From the NCBI RefSeq assembly GCF_002242685.1, contig NZ_NBIM01000001.1, forward strand, positions 1,860,001-1,924,000: a DNA stretch of 64,000 bases, in the 5' to 3' direction. Within the stretch, counting starts at the first letter, position 1; every line of letters starts with the position of its first letter. The position numbers and the translations under genes are program-made. Of the stretch, positions 32,049 to 41,638 are shown piece after piece. The notes beneath the pieces are model-generated. The model saw only the letters and a program-made list of their open reading frames with translations, ran no database searches and had not been told where the DNA came from. The stretch comes from Oceanimonas doudoroffii (GTDB taxonomy: Bacteria > Pseudomonadota > Gammaproteobacteria > Enterobacterales > Aeromonadaceae).

Positions 32049-32987
32049 TTACTGGTTAACGAACTCCACACCTTTCTGAATGTCGCCACGCAGGGTTTCC
32101 AGCATGCCGTCCATTGCCGCCTGTTCAAAGGCGCTGATGTCACCGTAGGGCAGCACTTTTTCCACGCCGTTCTTGCCGAGCAGTACCGGCTGGGCGAAGA
32201 ATTCAGCGTGCTCGCTGCCGCCGTCTACATAGGTGCACTCAACCACGTTGGCTTCACCCTGCATGGCCTTGACCAGAGACAGCGCGAAACGGCAAGCAGC
32301 CTGACCCATGGACAGGGTGGCGGAGCCGCCACCGGCCTTGGCTTCAACCACTTCGGTACCGGCGTTCTGAATGCGGTAGGTCAGCTTCTCGATTTCCTCG
32401 TCGGAGAAGGAAGCGCCTTCCACCTGGGACAGCAGCGGCAGAATGGTCACACCGCTGTGGCCACCGATAACCGGAACCTTGACTTCAGACACGTTCAGGC
32501 CCTTGGCTTCGGCCACGAAAGTCTCGGCGCGGATCACGTCCAGGGTAGTGATGCCGAACAGCTTGTTCTTGTCGTATACACCGGCCTTTTTCAGTACTTC
32601 GGCGGCAATCGGTACAGTGGTGTTCACCGGGTTGGTGATGATGCCGATGCAGGCCTGCGGGCAGGCGGCAGCGGCTTTTTCGATCAGGTTCTTGACGATG
32701 CCGGCGTTCACGTTGAACAGGTCGGCACGGTCCATGCCCGGCTTGCGGGCCACACCGGCGGAGATCAGCACGATGTCGGCGCCGGTCAGGGCCGGAGTGG
32801 GATCTTCACCACCAAAACCAACCACGCTTACGGCGGTGGGGATGTGGCTCAGATCGGCAGCAACGCCGGGAGTGACAGGAGCGATATCATACAGGCTCAG
32901 TTCAGAGCCGGCAGGCAGGTTGTTCTTCAACAGCAGGGCGAGAGCCTGGCCGATACCACCGGCAGCTCCGAGTACGGCAACTTTCAT
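32049..32987 (-). CDS. mdh: Malate dehydrogenase
   Basis: TCA-cycle NAD enzyme. 312 residues, same size as E. coli Mdh. N-terminal [17 protein letters not shown]; the substrate-binding loop with [45 protein letters not shown]; catalytic His in [19 protein letters not shown] precedes the ATG. In E. coli mdh is next to argR; here the art operon lies between them. Confidence 0.98.
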   Translation of the reverse strand: MKVAVLGAAGGIGQALALLLKNNLPAGSELSLYDIAPVTPGVAADLSHIPTAVSVVGFGGEDPTPALTGADIVLISAGVARKPGMDRADLFNVNAGIVKNLIEKAAAACPQACIGIITNPVNTTVPIAAEVLKKAGVYDKNKLFGITTLDVIRAETFVAEAKGLNVSEVKVPVIGGHSGVTILPLLSQVEGASFSDEEIEKLTYRIQNAGTEVVEAKAGGGSATLSMGQAACRFALSLVKAMQGEANVVECTYVDGGSEHAEFFAQPVLLGKNGVEKVLPYGDISAFEQAAMDGMLETLRGDIQKGVEFVNQ

Positions 32988-33113
32988 AGCTGAACTCCGT
33001 TTATTATTGAATAGTTATACGTTTCCTAGGCCTATGCAAAATAGCGAAACCGCCGTGCAAACACAATGCCCAGGCCCATCAAATGTAACAGTTCTGTGAG
33101 CCAGCCGGCTCAT

Positions 33114-33791
33114 TCATCCCTGTTGCTGAAACGCCAGCGCACGCCGCTCCAGCAACCGGAACAGCCAGGTCAACAGGCTGTTCATCAGCAGGTAGATTAC
33201 TCCGGCCACGCCGAATACCGTCAGGGTGTCGTAGGTCTGGCCGTTGATGCGCTGGGCCAAGCCCATAATGTCCATAATGGAGATGGTGCTGGCCAGGGAA
33301 CTGCCCTTGAGCACCAGCACCACCTCGTTGGAATAGGCCGGAATCACTCGGCGCATGGCGTGGCGCAACTTCACACTCAGGGTCTGCCATTCGCTCATGC
33401 CGAGCGCGCGGCAGGCCAGGGTTTCGCCCTTGGGCACCGCGTCCAGTGCGCCCTTGAACAACCGGCAGGTGTAGGCGCCGGCATTCATGCCCAGGGCCAG
33501 AATGGCACAGAACATTGGCTCGCGCAGATACTGCCAGGCCCAGCTTTGCTTGATGCTGTCGAACTGGGCCGGGCCGTAGTAGATCAGAAAGATCTGCACC
33601 AGCAAGGGCGTTCCGGTGATCAGCAGCAAATAGCCTTCCGCCAGCCAGTTCAGCACCGGTACCCGCTTGTCCAGGATCCAGGTCAGCAACAGGGCGATCA
33701 CCAGGCCCAGCAGCAGGCCGGTGGTGGTGATCAGCAAGGTGATCTGCAGGCCGTCCAGCAAGGCAAGGGAGTAATCGAGCAATTTAGTCAT
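33114..33791 (-). CDS. artM: Arginine ABC transporter permease ArtM
   Basis: 225-residue inner-membrane permease of the HisM/polar amino acid family, with about five membrane segments. The EAA-type loop ([20 protein letters not shown] with [12 protein letters not shown]) that contacts the ATPase is clear. It is the last gene of the leftward artP-artI-artQ-artM set and overlaps artQ by 8 bases. Arginine specificity is inferred from gene order and the adjacent argR. Confidence 0.9.
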   Translation of the reverse strand: MTKLLDYSLALLDGLQITLLITTTGLLLGLVIALLLTWILDKRVPVLNWLAEGYLLLITGTPLLVQIFLIYYGPAQFDSIKQSWAWQYLREPMFCAILALGMNAGAYTCRLFKGALDAVPKGETLACRALGMSEWQTLSVKLRHAMRRVIPAYSNEVVLVLKGSSLASTISIMDIMGLAQRINGQTYDTLTVFGVAGVIYLLMNSLLTWLFRLLERRALAFQQQG

Positions 33792-34431
33792 AGCGGGTCA
33801 CCCTCGCCTGCAGTCGTTTCAGGCCCTGCTGGCTGATCAGGGTAATGGCCAAATAGATCAGCGCCGCCGAGGCATACCAGGTAAAGGGCTCATAGGTACT
33901 GGCCGCCGCGGTCTTGGCCTGATGCATAAGATCATGCACGCCAATCAACGACACCAGCGCGGTGTCTTTCAGCAACACCAGCCACTGGTTGCCGAGCCCC
34001 GGCAGGGCATGGCGCCAGGCCTGGGGCAGCACGATGCGAAAAAAGCTGTACAAGGGGGGCAAACCCAGTGCCAGGGCCGCCTGCCGCTGGCCGCGAGACA
34101 CCGCATTGAGCGCCCCGCGCAGGGTTTGGGCGCCATAGGCGGCAAACAGCAACGACAGTGCGGTCACCCCGCACCAGAACGGGCTGAATTCAATGTATTC
34201 CCCGGTCAGCAAAAACAGCAAATGGGTGGAGCCAAAATAGATAAAGAACACCACCAGAATTTCCGGCAGGCCACGCAGCACGGTAGTGAGCGCGGACGCC
34301 GGCAGCCGCAACAGCCGCCAGCGGCTCATTTCCGCGCCGCAGAACAGCATGGCCAGCACCATGCCCACCACCAACGAGACCAATGCCAGCCCGAGGGTCA
34401 TCAGGCCGGCATTAAACAGATGCGTCATCAT
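33784..34431 (-). CDS. artQ: Arginine ABC transporter permease ArtQ
   Basis: 215-residue permease, paired with Art[16 protein letters not shown] is the typical amino acid permease segment; the EAA loop is in [20 protein letters not shown]. The ATG overlaps the last base of the binding-protein gene upstream, so they are coupled. Confidence 0.9.
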   Translation of the reverse strand: MMTHLFNAGLMTLGLALVSLVVGMVLAMLFCGAEMSRWRLLRLPASALTTVLRGLPEILVVFFIYFGSTHLLFLLTGEYIEFSPFWCGVTALSLLFAAYGAQTLRGALNAVSRGQRQAALALGLPPLYSFFRIVLPQAWRHALPGLGNQWLVLLKDTALVSLIGVHDLMHQAKTAAASTYEPFTWYASAALIYLAITLISQQGLKRLQARVTRYD

Positions 34432-35171
34432 CAGTGCGGGAAGTACTTGCCGTAGAGCCGATCATAGGTGCCGTTGGCCTTAAGTTCGGCCAGGCCCTGG
34501 TTGAGCTTGTCGAGCAGTTCCTGGTTGCCCTTGGTGACGGCAATGCCAAAGCCGGTGCCAAAGTAGTTGTCGTCGGTCACCGCCTCGCCTACGACGTCAT
34601 AGCCTTCGGACTTGGCCAGCCAGTCACCCACCACGGCGGTGTCGGCAAACACGGCTTCAATGCGGCCGTTGGTCAGATCCAGCAGGGCGTCCTGCACGCT
34701 CGGGTAGGCACGGGGATCCAGGCCATCGCTTTCAAGGTTGTCCTGAATGTACTTCTGGTGCGAGGTGCCGTTCTGCACGCCCACGGTTTTGTCCTTGAGG
34801 GCCTCAATGGCATTGAACTGGCCGGCGGGTGCCACAAACACCGCAGAGTTCTCGTAGTAGATGTCGCTGAAGTCGACCTGCTCGGCCCGCTCCGGAGTAA
34901 TGTCCATGGCGGCGATGGCGGCATGATAGCGCTTGAACTTGAGGCTGGGGATCAGGCTGTCAAAGGCCTGATTGTGAAAGCTGCACTCAAGCTCTGCCAC
35001 TTCACACAGGGCCTTGGCCAGATCGATGTCAAACCCCTGCATTTCGTTGTTGTCGTCAACGAATTCAAAGGGAGGATAGGCGGCGTTGGTCACGAACTTT
35101 ACTTCGTCGGCCTGGGCGGCGGTGCTGCCGGCGGCGGCCAGCAGGGCCAGGGACAACAGGGTCTTTTTCAT
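34431..35171 (-). CDS. artI: Periplasmic arginine-binding protein (ArtI/ArtJ type)
   Basis: 246 residues. Signal peptide about residues 1-21 ([18 protein letters not shown]), then a family 3 solute-binding domain: [57 protein letters not shown] and GIAVTKGNQ. These match basic amino acid-binding proteins. It lies between the ATPase and permease genes, as in E. coli artPIQM. Confidence 0.92.
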   Translation of the reverse strand: MKKTLLSLALLAAAGSTAAQADEVKFVTNAAYPPFEFVDDNNEMQGFDIDLAKALCEVAELECSFHNQAFDSLIPSLKFKRYHAAIAAMDITPERAEQVDFSDIYYENSAVFVAPAGQFNAIEALKDKTVGVQNGTSHQKYIQDNLESDGLDPRAYPSVQDALLDLTNGRIEAVFADTAVVGDWLAKSEGYDVVGEAVTDDNYFGTGFGIAVTKGNQELLDKLNQGLAELKANGTYDRLYGKYFPH

Positions 35172-35184
35172 GGGTATGTCCTTA

Positions 35185-35922
35185 TCAATGAGTCAGAAAT
35201 TCCGCCAGACGCTTGGTCTGGGGATGGTCAAGCAAAGCAGCGTCGCCGTATTCCACCAGCTTGCCCTGCTCCAGATAGGCGACCTTGGTCGCCACTCGGC
35301 GGGCAAAGCCGACTTCGTGGGTAACGATCACCTGGGTAATACCGGTTTTGCCCAGTTGTAAAATGATCTCCGCCACCTCCTTGGTGATCTCCGGATCCAG
35401 CGCCGCCGTGGGTTCGTCAAACAACAACACCTCGGGGTTCATCATCAGTGCCCGGGCGATGGCCACCCGCTGCTGCTGGCCACCGGACAAGGCACCGGGC
35501 CAGGCCTGACGCTTGTCGGCCAGCTTGAGCTGAGCCAACAGGCCGGCGGCCTTGTCTCTGGCCTCGGCCTTGTTCATGCCCAGCACCTTGAGCGGGGCTT
35601 CCAGCAAGTTTTGCTCCACGGTCAGATGGGGCCACAGATGGTATTGCTGAAACACCATGCCCACCTTGCGGCGCAACTCCTGCGCCCGTCTTGCCAGACG
35701 GCCGTTGTCGTCGGCGGGAAAGCTGAATTGCTCACCGGCCATGGCCAGGGTGCCGGCATCCGGCACATCCAGCAGGTTCATCAGCCTGAGCAAAGAACTT
35801 TTTCCTGCGCCACTGGGCCCAAGTAGCACTAATGTCTCTCCGGCGTCGCATTGCAGCGAAACCTGGCTTAAAATTTCCTGCCCGGCCCAGGACTTGCTTA
35901 TGCCGCTGAATTCTATGCCCAT
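35185..35922 (-). CDS. artP: Arginine ABC transporter ATP-binding protein ArtP
   Basis: 245-residue ABC ATPase. Walker A LLGPSGAGKSSLLR, Q-loop VFQQYHLWPHLTV, signature [16 protein letters not shown], Walker B VLLFDEPTAALDP and the switch His in VTHEVGFAR. First gene of the leftward operon, divergent from argR. The GluQ/HisP-type sequence and position fit ArtP. Confidence 0.93.
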   Translation of the reverse strand: MGIEFSGISKSWAGQEILSQVSLQCDAGETLVLLGPSGAGKSSLLRLMNLLDVPDAGTLAMAGEQFSFPADDNGRLARRAQELRRKVGMVFQQYHLWPHLTVEQNLLEAPLKVLGMNKAEARDKAAGLLAQLKLADKRQAWPGALSGGQQQRVAIARALMMNPEVLLFDEPTAALDPEITKEVAEIILQLGKTGITQVIVTHEVGFARRVATKVAYLEQGKLVEYGDAALLDHPQTKRLAEFLTH

Positions 35923-35967
35923 GCGCTATGTTCACTTCATCTGTCAGAGTCTTTGGCTGATTTTATT

Positions 35968-36011
35968 TTGCATTATTGTTAATGCAAGCTAAATCTGCAT
36001 CTTTATGCAAG
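35968..36011. promoter_or_regulatory. Candidate ArgR operator between artP and argR
   Basis: TGCAT-CTTT-ATGCA at 35996-36009 has the spacing of an ARG box (consensus TGAAT-N4-ATTCA) and full dyad symmetry. Beside it, TTGCATTA and TAATGCAA (35968-35987) form a second perfect inverted repeat around TTGT, but with wider spacing. Two adjacent sites are usual for ArgR hexamers. The location lets ArgR control itself and the art transporter. Confidence 0.65.
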
Positions 36012-36091
36012 ATAAATGACTATTCCTTGATAAAACCCCATAACGGATAGACAATATGCCCCATTCACTCACGCTCGGTCGGCTGCAAAAA

Positions 36092-36556
36092 ATGAACGAA
36101 AAACAGGAACAACTGGTCAAGGCATTCAAGGCGTTGCTTAAAGAGGAACGCTTTGGCTCCCAGGCGGAAATCGTTAATGCCCTGCAGGAGCTGGGGTTTG
36201 AAAACATCAACCAGTCCAAGGTGTCACGCATGCTGAGCAAATTCGGCGCCGTGCGTACCCGCAATGCCAAGATGGAAATGGTGTATTGCCTGCCGGTCGA
36301 ACTGGGCGTGCCCACCAGCAGCAGCCAGCTCAAGAACCTGGTGCTGGACGTGGGTCACAACAGCGCGCTGATTGTCATTCATACCAGCCCGGGGGCGGCC
36401 CAGCTCATCGCCCGCATGCTCGACTCCCTTGGCCGGGCCGAAGGCATTCTCGGCACCATTGCCGGCGATGACACCATCTTTATTACCCCCACCAAGGAAA
36501 CCCCCATCGAAGAGCTGTACCAGAGCGTACTGGAGCTGTTCGAACAATACGTGTAA
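36092..36556 (+). CDS. argR: Arginine repressor ArgR
   Basis: Hexameric repressor that binds DNA with arginine as co-repressor. 154 residues from 36092 ([19 protein letters not shown]), aligning with the E. coli start. A start at 36056 would add 12 residues and cannot be excluded, as neither has a strong ribosome-binding site. The winged-helix domain has [15 protein letters not shown]; the C-terminal hexamer and arginine-binding part has [18 protein letters not shown] and [10 protein letters not shown]. Confidence 0.96.
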   Translation: MNEKQEQLVKAFKALLKEERFGSQAEIVNALQELGFENINQSKVSRMLSKFGAVRTRNAKMEMVYCLPVELGVPTSSSQLKNLVLDVGHNSALIVIHTSPGAAQLIARMLDSLGRAEGILGTIAGDDTIFITPTKETPIEELYQSVLELFEQYV

Positions 36557-36569
36557 GCGAACGCACCAA

Positions 36570-36638
36570 GAGGGGTGAAGAGTAAGGGGTGAGGCGCCCT
36601 GAGCGCCAGTGCGCAGTCCCCCTCACTCCTCTCCCCTC
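36570..36638. repeat. Purine-rich inverted repeat after argR
   Basis: Arms at 36570-36589 (GAGGGGTGAAGAGTAAGGGG) and 36619-36638 pair at about 16 of 20 positions around a GGCGC/GCGCC hairpin. It fills most of the gap between the converging argR and DyP genes and may act as a terminator for both. Similar G/A-rich strings occur after mutS and near 43.83 kb. Confidence 0.5.
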
Positions 36639-36653
36639 CCTTTTCACTCGGGG

Positions 36654-37568
36654 TTACGCATCCCCCTGCGATAACAGCCAGTTTTCCGATGGCGCGAAAA
36701 ACGCGGCGCCGGTTTCCGCCCGGGTAAACAGTGTTAAATGATCAAAATTCCCCTGCTCGTCACGCCGGTACATGCTCTCCAGCATGCGGGTAAAGTGTAG
36801 TGGCGTACGGCAGCAGGAAATAAACACCAGTCCCTGCTCGGTGGCACTGCCCCAGGGCATGCTCTGGCGCAGAATTTCCATGCTGTTGCCGTTGGTGTCC
36901 TTCAGGCTGGTACGCCGGGTATGGGCGGTCATCGGTTTGTCGGCTGCAGCATACTCGATGTTATCGGCCTTGGTGCGGCCATAAATGTCTTCCTGCGTCT
37001 TCAGCGCCAGCTTTTGCCAGCGGGCCATGCGGTGATGGTAGCGCTGTACATGCACATAGCTGCCGCCGGCAAAGGGCCCCTCGGCCACCAGGGCAACGGT
37101 TGCCCTGTCTTCGCCTTGCGGGTTTTCGGTGCCGTCCACAAAGCCGGTCATGTCGCGGCTATCCAGGTAACGAAAGCCCTGGCGCTCGTCCTTGAGCTCC
37201 ACCATTCCTGCCAGCAGCGCCATCACCTTCTGCACCGCGATATAGGCCACGTCGAGGCGATCGGCACGCAGCTGAAAGAACAGATCAAAGGGCGTTTCCG
37301 GCGCCGCGCGTTCGCCTTCTCCCTGGGCCGGAAAGGCACGCAGCTCGGCGGGGCGCTGCCGTGGATACAGCTCGTCCCAGGCCTGGTGACCGATGGCCAC
37401 CAGGCCGGAAAAGGCGGCATTCGAATAAGTATCGGCCAGCTCCCGCCACAACGCGGGCACGGCCTTGAGCTTGTTTCTTACCTCGGACTGATGGCCGGGT
37501 AAAATATTGAAAAACAGGTAATGGGCGTGAAGATTGGGTTCGGCGCAAATGCCGGCTTGTGCTGTCAT
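36654..37568 (-). CDS. Dyp-type peroxidase (YfeX-like)
   Basis: Heme peroxidase of the dye-decolourising family. About 304 residues from ATG 37568 (MTAQAGICAEPN); 37583 is an in-frame alternative. The GXXDG motif is in DMTGFVDGTENPQG; a distal Arg and the proximal His region are further on (MTAHTRRTSLKD, then SMEILRQSMPWG). No Tat signal is seen, so the protein is cytoplasmic like YfeX and unlike EfeB. It is next to fbpABC but not clearly co-transcribed (124-bp gap). Physiological substrate unknown; YfeX has been linked to heme or porphyrin oxidation. Confidence 0.9.
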   Translation of the reverse strand: MTAQAGICAEPNLHAHYLFFNILPGHQSEVRNKLKAVPALWRELADTYSNAAFSGLVAIGHQAWDELYPRQRPAELRAFPAQGEGERAAPETPFDLFFQLRADRLDVAYIAVQKVMALLAGMVELKDERQGFRYLDSRDMTGFVDGTENPQGEDRATVALVAEGPFAGGSYVHVQRYHHRMARWQKLALKTQEDIYGRTKADNIEYAAADKPMTAHTRRTSLKDTNGNSMEILRQSMPWGSATEQGLVFISCCRTPLHFTRMLESMYRRDEQGNFDHLTLFTRAETGAAFFAPSENWLLSQGDA

Positions 37569-37691
37569 TCTTTGCTCTTCCATTGCTTCAAAAGAGGTCA
37601 GTATAACGGCAAACAGTGACACTGGGGATGGGGGATGATCAAGGCAGGCTGGAATTAAGCAGGACTCATTCCAACCTGGATGTTGCCCGCC

Positions 37692-38756
37692 TCACGCCAC
37701 TTCCCGCCGGCGCTCGGCTTCGTCGGGAAAAAAGGTCAGGGCATGGGGTGCCACGGTCACCTGCACATTGGCCACTGCCGGCAGCGGCTCGTTGATGCTC
37801 ACCTCCAGGGTCAACCCCTGGCATTCCACCAGACAGCGGGTATGGGCACCGAGAAACTGCTGCTCCAGCACCCGGCCATTGCCCTGCTCCGCTTCGCTCA
37901 GCAGCAGCTGACGCGGTCGCAGCAACAGCCGACCTTCACTGCCGGGCTCGGCACTAATGGCCGCCAGGCTGGCAATCCGGCCCAGGGGAGTCTGCAGGCT
38001 GTGGCTGTCGTGCACCGTGGCCGGCACATAGTTGCTCTGACCGAGAAAGTCGGCCACAAAGGGGGTCTGCGGATGCTGATACAGGGTTTGCGGCCGGCCC
38101 ACCTGTTCGATGTGGCCCTGGCGAAACAGCGCCAGCTTGTCGGCAAAGGCAAAGGCCTCTTCCTTGCTGTGGGTCACAAAGATGGCGCTGATGCCCTGCT
38201 CCTTGAGCAGGCTGCGAATTTCACTGATCAGGCGCATGCGAACCTGAGTATCAATATTGGAAAAAGGCTCGTCCAGCAACATCAGCTGGGGCCGGCAGAT
38301 CAGCGCCCGGGCAATGGCCACTCGCTGCTGCTGGCCACCGGAAAGCTGGTGCGGATAGCGCTCGCCCAGGCCGGCCAGGTTGACCAGCTCCAGCACCTCG
38401 TCGACCCGCGTCCGAATCACCGCCTTGTTGCTTTCCTTGCTCTGCAGGCCAAAGGCCACGTTTTGCGCCACGTTGAGGTGGGGAAACAGGGCATAATCCT
38501 GAAAAATCATGCCGATATTGCGCTCTTCCGGCACCACCGCCGCGCCGTTGCCGTTGACCTTGCGGCTGTTGATGCAAATGTCCCCGCCAGACACCGGCAG
38601 CAACCCGGCCACCGCCTTCAGCAGGGTGGTCTTGCCGCAGCCGCTGGCACCCAGCAGGCACATGATTTCATTGCTTTCTACCCGCAGCGACAGGCCATCC
38701 AGCACCGCCTTGCCGTTGTAACTGCAACAAATGTCGTCAATCGTGAGTGCCGCCAT
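37692..38756 (-). CDS. fbpC: Ferric iron ABC transporter ATP-binding protein FbpC
   Basis: 354-residue ATPase. Walker [17 protein letters not shown], signature [17 protein letters not shown], Walker [13 protein letters not shown] and switch [18 protein letters not shown]. The C-terminal ~120 residues form the TOBE-type regulatory domain of FbpC. ATG at 38756 overlaps the fbpB stop by one base (TGATG); the longer upstream frame is a shadow inside fbpB. Confidence 0.92.
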   Translation of the reverse strand: MAALTIDDICCSYNGKAVLDGLSLRVESNEIMCLLGASGCGKTTLLKAVAGLLPVSGGDICINSRKVNGNGAAVVPEERNIGMIFQDYALFPHLNVAQNVAFGLQSKESNKAVIRTRVDEVLELVNLAGLGERYPHQLSGGQQQRVAIARALICRPQLMLLDEPFSNIDTQVRMRLISEIRSLLKEQGISAIFVTHSKEEAFAFADKLALFRQGHIEQVGRPQTLYQHPQTPFVADFLGQSNYVPATVHDSHSLQTPLGRIASLAAISAEPGSEGRLLLRPRQLLLSEAEQGNGRVLEQQFLGAHTRCLVECQGLTLEVSINEPLPAVANVQVTVAPHALTFFPDEAERRREVA

Positions 38757-40378
38757 CAGTGATGTTGCTCCAGTGAACGGTTTAGAAAAATCAGAGGTAT
38801 CAGCCCCACCAGCACAATCACGATGGCGGGCAGCGCCCCCAGCTCCAGTTGCTCGTCGGAAACAAACTGATACACATAGGTGGCCAGGGTCTGAAAGTTG
38901 AACGGCCGCAGCAGCAGCGCCGCCGGCAGTTCCTTCATGCATTCAATGAACACCAGCAGGGCCCCGGCCAGCATGCCCTTGCGAATCAGCGGCAGGTGCA
39001 CTCGACGAATCATGGCCGCCGGGCCATAGCCCATGGTCTGGGTCACCATATCGAGGGATGGCGACACCTTGTTCAGGCTGCTTTCCACCGCCCCGATGGC
39101 CATGGCACCAAAACGCACCAAATAGCCAAAGGCGATGGCGGTCATGGTACCGGTCAGCAGCAGGCCAGGCTCGGGCAAGCTCAGCCACAGCGCCAGATCG
39201 TTGATGGCAAAGTCCATCATAGTCAGCGGCACCAGCACCCCAATGGCCAGCACGGTGCCGGGCAGGGCATAGCCCATGGCCGCCAGCCGCAACGGCAGCA
39301 CGGTATGACGCTTGCCCTTGAGCCGGTGGGTCATGCCCAGCAGCAGGGCAATGGCCAGCCCCAGCACCGCCACCACCGCCGACAGCACCAGGCTGTTAAG
39401 GCTGTATTCAAAGAAGCGGGCATTCCAGGCCTGATCGAAATAGCGCACCGCGTGGTAGCACAGAATGACAAAAGGCAGCAGGAAGCCGAGACCGACCAGG
39501 CCCCAGCAGAACGCCAGCGCCGCCCATTTTCGGCCGCCGGTGAGCCGGTAGCCGGCCTCCTGCTCGTGGCCCATGCTCTTTTGAAACACCTGCTGGCGCT
39601 TGCGGCTCATGCGCTCCAGGCTCAGCAGCACCATCACCACCAGTAGCATGATGGCGGAGATCTTGGCCGCCGCCTGCAGGCTGCCATAGCCAAGCCAGGT
39701 GTCGTACACCGCCGTGGTCAGGGTGTTGACCGCAAAGAAATTGACGGTGCCGAACTCGGCCAGGGTTTCCATCGCCACCAGTGACAGCCCCACCGCAATG
39801 GCGGGACGGGCCAGGGGGAGGCTGACCCGGCAAAAGCTTTGCCAGGGCGTGCAGCCCAGCAGCCGGCTGGACTGAATTAGGCTGGTGGACTGTTCCAGAA
39901 AGGCGGTGCGCCCGAGCAGGTAGACGTAGGGGTAGAGCACCAGTCCCAGCACCAGGGCGGCGCCCCCGAGACTACGAATGGGAGGAAAATAGTAGTCGCC
40001 GGCAGACTGCCAGCCGAACCAGTCGCGCAGCGCCAGCTGCACCGGGCCGGAATAGTCGAGCAAGTCCGTATAGACAAAGGCGACAATGTAGGACGGCATG
40101 GCCAGGGGTAATATCAGTGCCCACTGCAACCAGCGGCGTCCGGGCAGCTCGCACATGGCCATCAGCCAGGCGGCGGGCAGGCCAAACAGCAGGCTCAAGC
40201 CCATCACCAGCGACACCAGCCAGAAGGTGTTGCCAATGTAGGCCGGAAGCACAGAAGCCCACAGATGACGGAAGATGTCTTCTGCGGGCAACAGGGCTTC
40301 GACTATCAGTGCCAGAATCGGCAAGGTCAGCACCAGGGCGATGCCCCAGCTGCTGACCGTCCAACCATATCTTTTCAT
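38756..40378 (-). CDS. fbpB: Ferric iron ABC transporter permease FbpB
   Basis: 540-residue fused permease with two copies of the binding-protein-dependent transport domain, about 12 membrane segments. Each half has an EAA loop (SSRLLGCTPWQSFCRVSLPL; TQTMGYGPAAMIRRVHLPLI). The double-domain form is typical of the Fbp/Sfu iron(III) group. Start at ATG 40378 (MKRYGWTV) preferred over a TTG two codons upstream. It follows fbpA after a hairpin. Confidence 0.92.
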   Translation of the reverse strand: MKRYGWTVSSWGIALVLTLPILALIVEALLPAEDIFRHLWASVLPAYIGNTFWLVSLVMGLSLLFGLPAAWLMAMCELPGRRWLQWALILPLAMPSYIVAFVYTDLLDYSGPVQLALRDWFGWQSAGDYYFPPIRSLGGAALVLGLVLYPYVYLLGRTAFLEQSTSLIQSSRLLGCTPWQSFCRVSLPLARPAIAVGLSLVAMETLAEFGTVNFFAVNTLTTAVYDTWLGYGSLQAAAKISAIMLLVVMVLLSLERMSRKRQQVFQKSMGHEQEAGYRLTGGRKWAALAFCWGLVGLGFLLPFVILCYHAVRYFDQAWNARFFEYSLNSLVLSAVVAVLGLAIALLLGMTHRLKGKRHTVLPLRLAAMGYALPGTVLAIGVLVPLTMMDFAINDLALWLSLPEPGLLLTGTMTAIAFGYLVRFGAMAIGAVESSLNKVSPSLDMVTQTMGYGPAAMIRRVHLPLIRKGMLAGALLVFIECMKELPAALLLRPFNFQTLATYVYQFVSDEQLELGALPAIVIVLVGLIPLIFLNRSLEQHH

Positions 40379-40390
40379 GTACAACTCAAA

Positions 40391-40415
40391 ACGGGGGACA
40401 GGCCCCCGTCTTTTT
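40391..40415 (-). terminator. Attenuator-like hairpin between fbpA and fbpB
   Basis: A 7-bp stem ACGGGGG/CCCCCGT (40391-40397, 40403-40409) lies directly after the fbpA stop, with a short T-run on the minus strand running into the fbpB leader. It probably stabilises fbpA mRNA or lets part of transcription continue, so the binding protein is made in excess over the membrane parts. Confidence 0.55.
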
Positions 40416-41430
40416 ACAGATCGTATTTCACTTCGTCTACCAGCTTGATCGCTTCCTGGGCGTGTTTGGCCACGTCGGTCAGCGGCAGGGTATCGGACTT
40501 GAAGTCACCCCAGGCCTTCACCAGGTCGGACGGATCCACGCCCGGCTTGACCGGATATTCGTGGTTGGCGGACGCATACAGGTGCTGGGCTTCGTCGCCG
40601 GCCAGGAACTCCATCAGCTTGAGGGCCGCATCCTTGTTCTTGGCATGCTGAGTCATGGCCACGGCGGAGATATTGACGTGGGTGCCACGATCGCCCTGAT
40701 TGGGGAAGTTGATGTAGACGGACTCGGCCGCTTCACGCTGATCGTCGTTGGTCAGCATCACGCCGTAGTAGTAGCTGTTGCCCAGGGCATAGTCACACAC
40801 GCCGTCACGAATGGCCTTGATCTGATCCCGGTCGCCGCCCTGGGGCTTGCGCGCCAGGTTATCTTTCAGGCCCTGCAGCCAGTTTTTGGTGTACTCGCTG
40901 CCGTGCTCGGCAATCATGGAGGCGGTCAGCGCCACGTTGTAGGGATGCTTGCCGCTGCGGGTACAGATCTTGCCCTTGTACTTGGGATCCGCCAGCTCTT
41001 CATAGGTAATGTCGTCACGCTTGCCCACCCGGTCAACCGAGCTGTAAATGGCACGGGCGCGGGTGGTTACCGCGAACCACTTGCCGTCGGCATCGCGATA
41101 TTGGGCCGGAATGTTTTGTTCCAGCACGTCGCTTTGCACCGGCTGGGTCAGATCCTTGTCCACCACGTCCATCAGGCGGCTGACGTCCACGGTCAGCACC
41201 AGATCGGCCGGAGAAAGACGACCTTCCCGCTCCAGACGTTCACCCATGCCGTCCTTGATAAAGACCACGTTCACATCGATACCGGTTTCCTTGGTAAAGG
41301 TGTCGAGCATGGGCTTGATCAGGAATTCCTGACGGTTGGAGTAGACGTTGACTTCTTCGGCTGCAGCCTGGGCGGTGAAGCTGGAAGCCAGCAGGGCAGC
41401 GGCGGCGGTGAGGAAAAACGGTCTGGTCAT
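40414..41430 (-). CDS. fbpA: Periplasmic iron(III)-binding protein FbpA
   Basis: 338 residues with a signal peptide (cleavage after about residue 22-24, TAQAAAEE). Solute-binding family 1 domain: VNVYSNRQEFLIKPML at the mature N-terminus, PADLVLTVDVSRL, and the paired Tyr of NSYYYGVM that bind Fe3+ in the FutA/IdiA/FbpA group. First gene of fbpABC, with a Fur-like site upstream. Confidence 0.93.
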   Translation of the reverse strand: MTRPFFLTAAAALLASSFTAQAAAEEVNVYSNRQEFLIKPMLDTFTKETGIDVNVVFIKDGMGERLEREGRLSPADLVLTVDVSRLMDVVDKDLTQPVQSDVLEQNIPAQYRDADGKWFAVTTRARAIYSSVDRVGKRDDITYEELADPKYKGKICTRSGKHPYNVALTASMIAEHGSEYTKNWLQGLKDNLARKPQGGDRDQIKAIRDGVCDYALGNSYYYGVMLTNDDQREAAESVYINFPNQGDRGTHVNISAVAMTQHAKNKDAALKLMEFLAGDEAQHLYASANHEYPVKPGVDPSDLVKAWGDFKSDTLPLTDVAKHAQEAIKLVDEVKYDL

Positions 41431-41451
41431 TATCCGGTTCCATTGGTTGAC

Positions 41452-41466
41452 TGAGAATAATTAACG
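41452..41466. promoter_or_regulatory. Candidate Fur box upstream of fbpA
   Basis: TGAGAAT-A-ATTAACG follows the 7-1-7 Fur pattern (TGATAAT-N-ATTATCA) at about 10 of 14 symmetric positions. It lies 21 bases upstream of the fbpA ATG. Confidence 0.5.
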
Positions 41467-41562
41467 TTCAGCAGTATACCGGGCTCCAAGAGGGAATCAA
41501 CCACCGGCGAACACTCAAATAATAAAAATTGTTATCTTCACTTCGGTGTTTTGAGGCGGATC

Positions 41563-41588
41563 AAAAAAAGAGGAGCACAAGGCTCCTC
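41563..41588 (-). terminator. Intrinsic terminator of glnK-amtB
   Basis: Perfect stem GAGGAGC/GCTCCTC (41570-41576, 41582-41588) with a 5-base loop, followed on the minus strand by seven T. It lies about 50 bases after the amtB stop. Confidence 0.88.
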
Positions 41589-41638
41589 AAAACAAGACCC
41601 GGCGGCCTCGTGACGTAAGCGTGTTACTGGGCCGGCAA

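Noticed and set aside
33098..33111. GAGCC/GGCTC hairpin after artM as operon terminator
   Set aside because: The stem is only 5 bp and no T-run follows on the minus strand, so it was not listed as a terminator.
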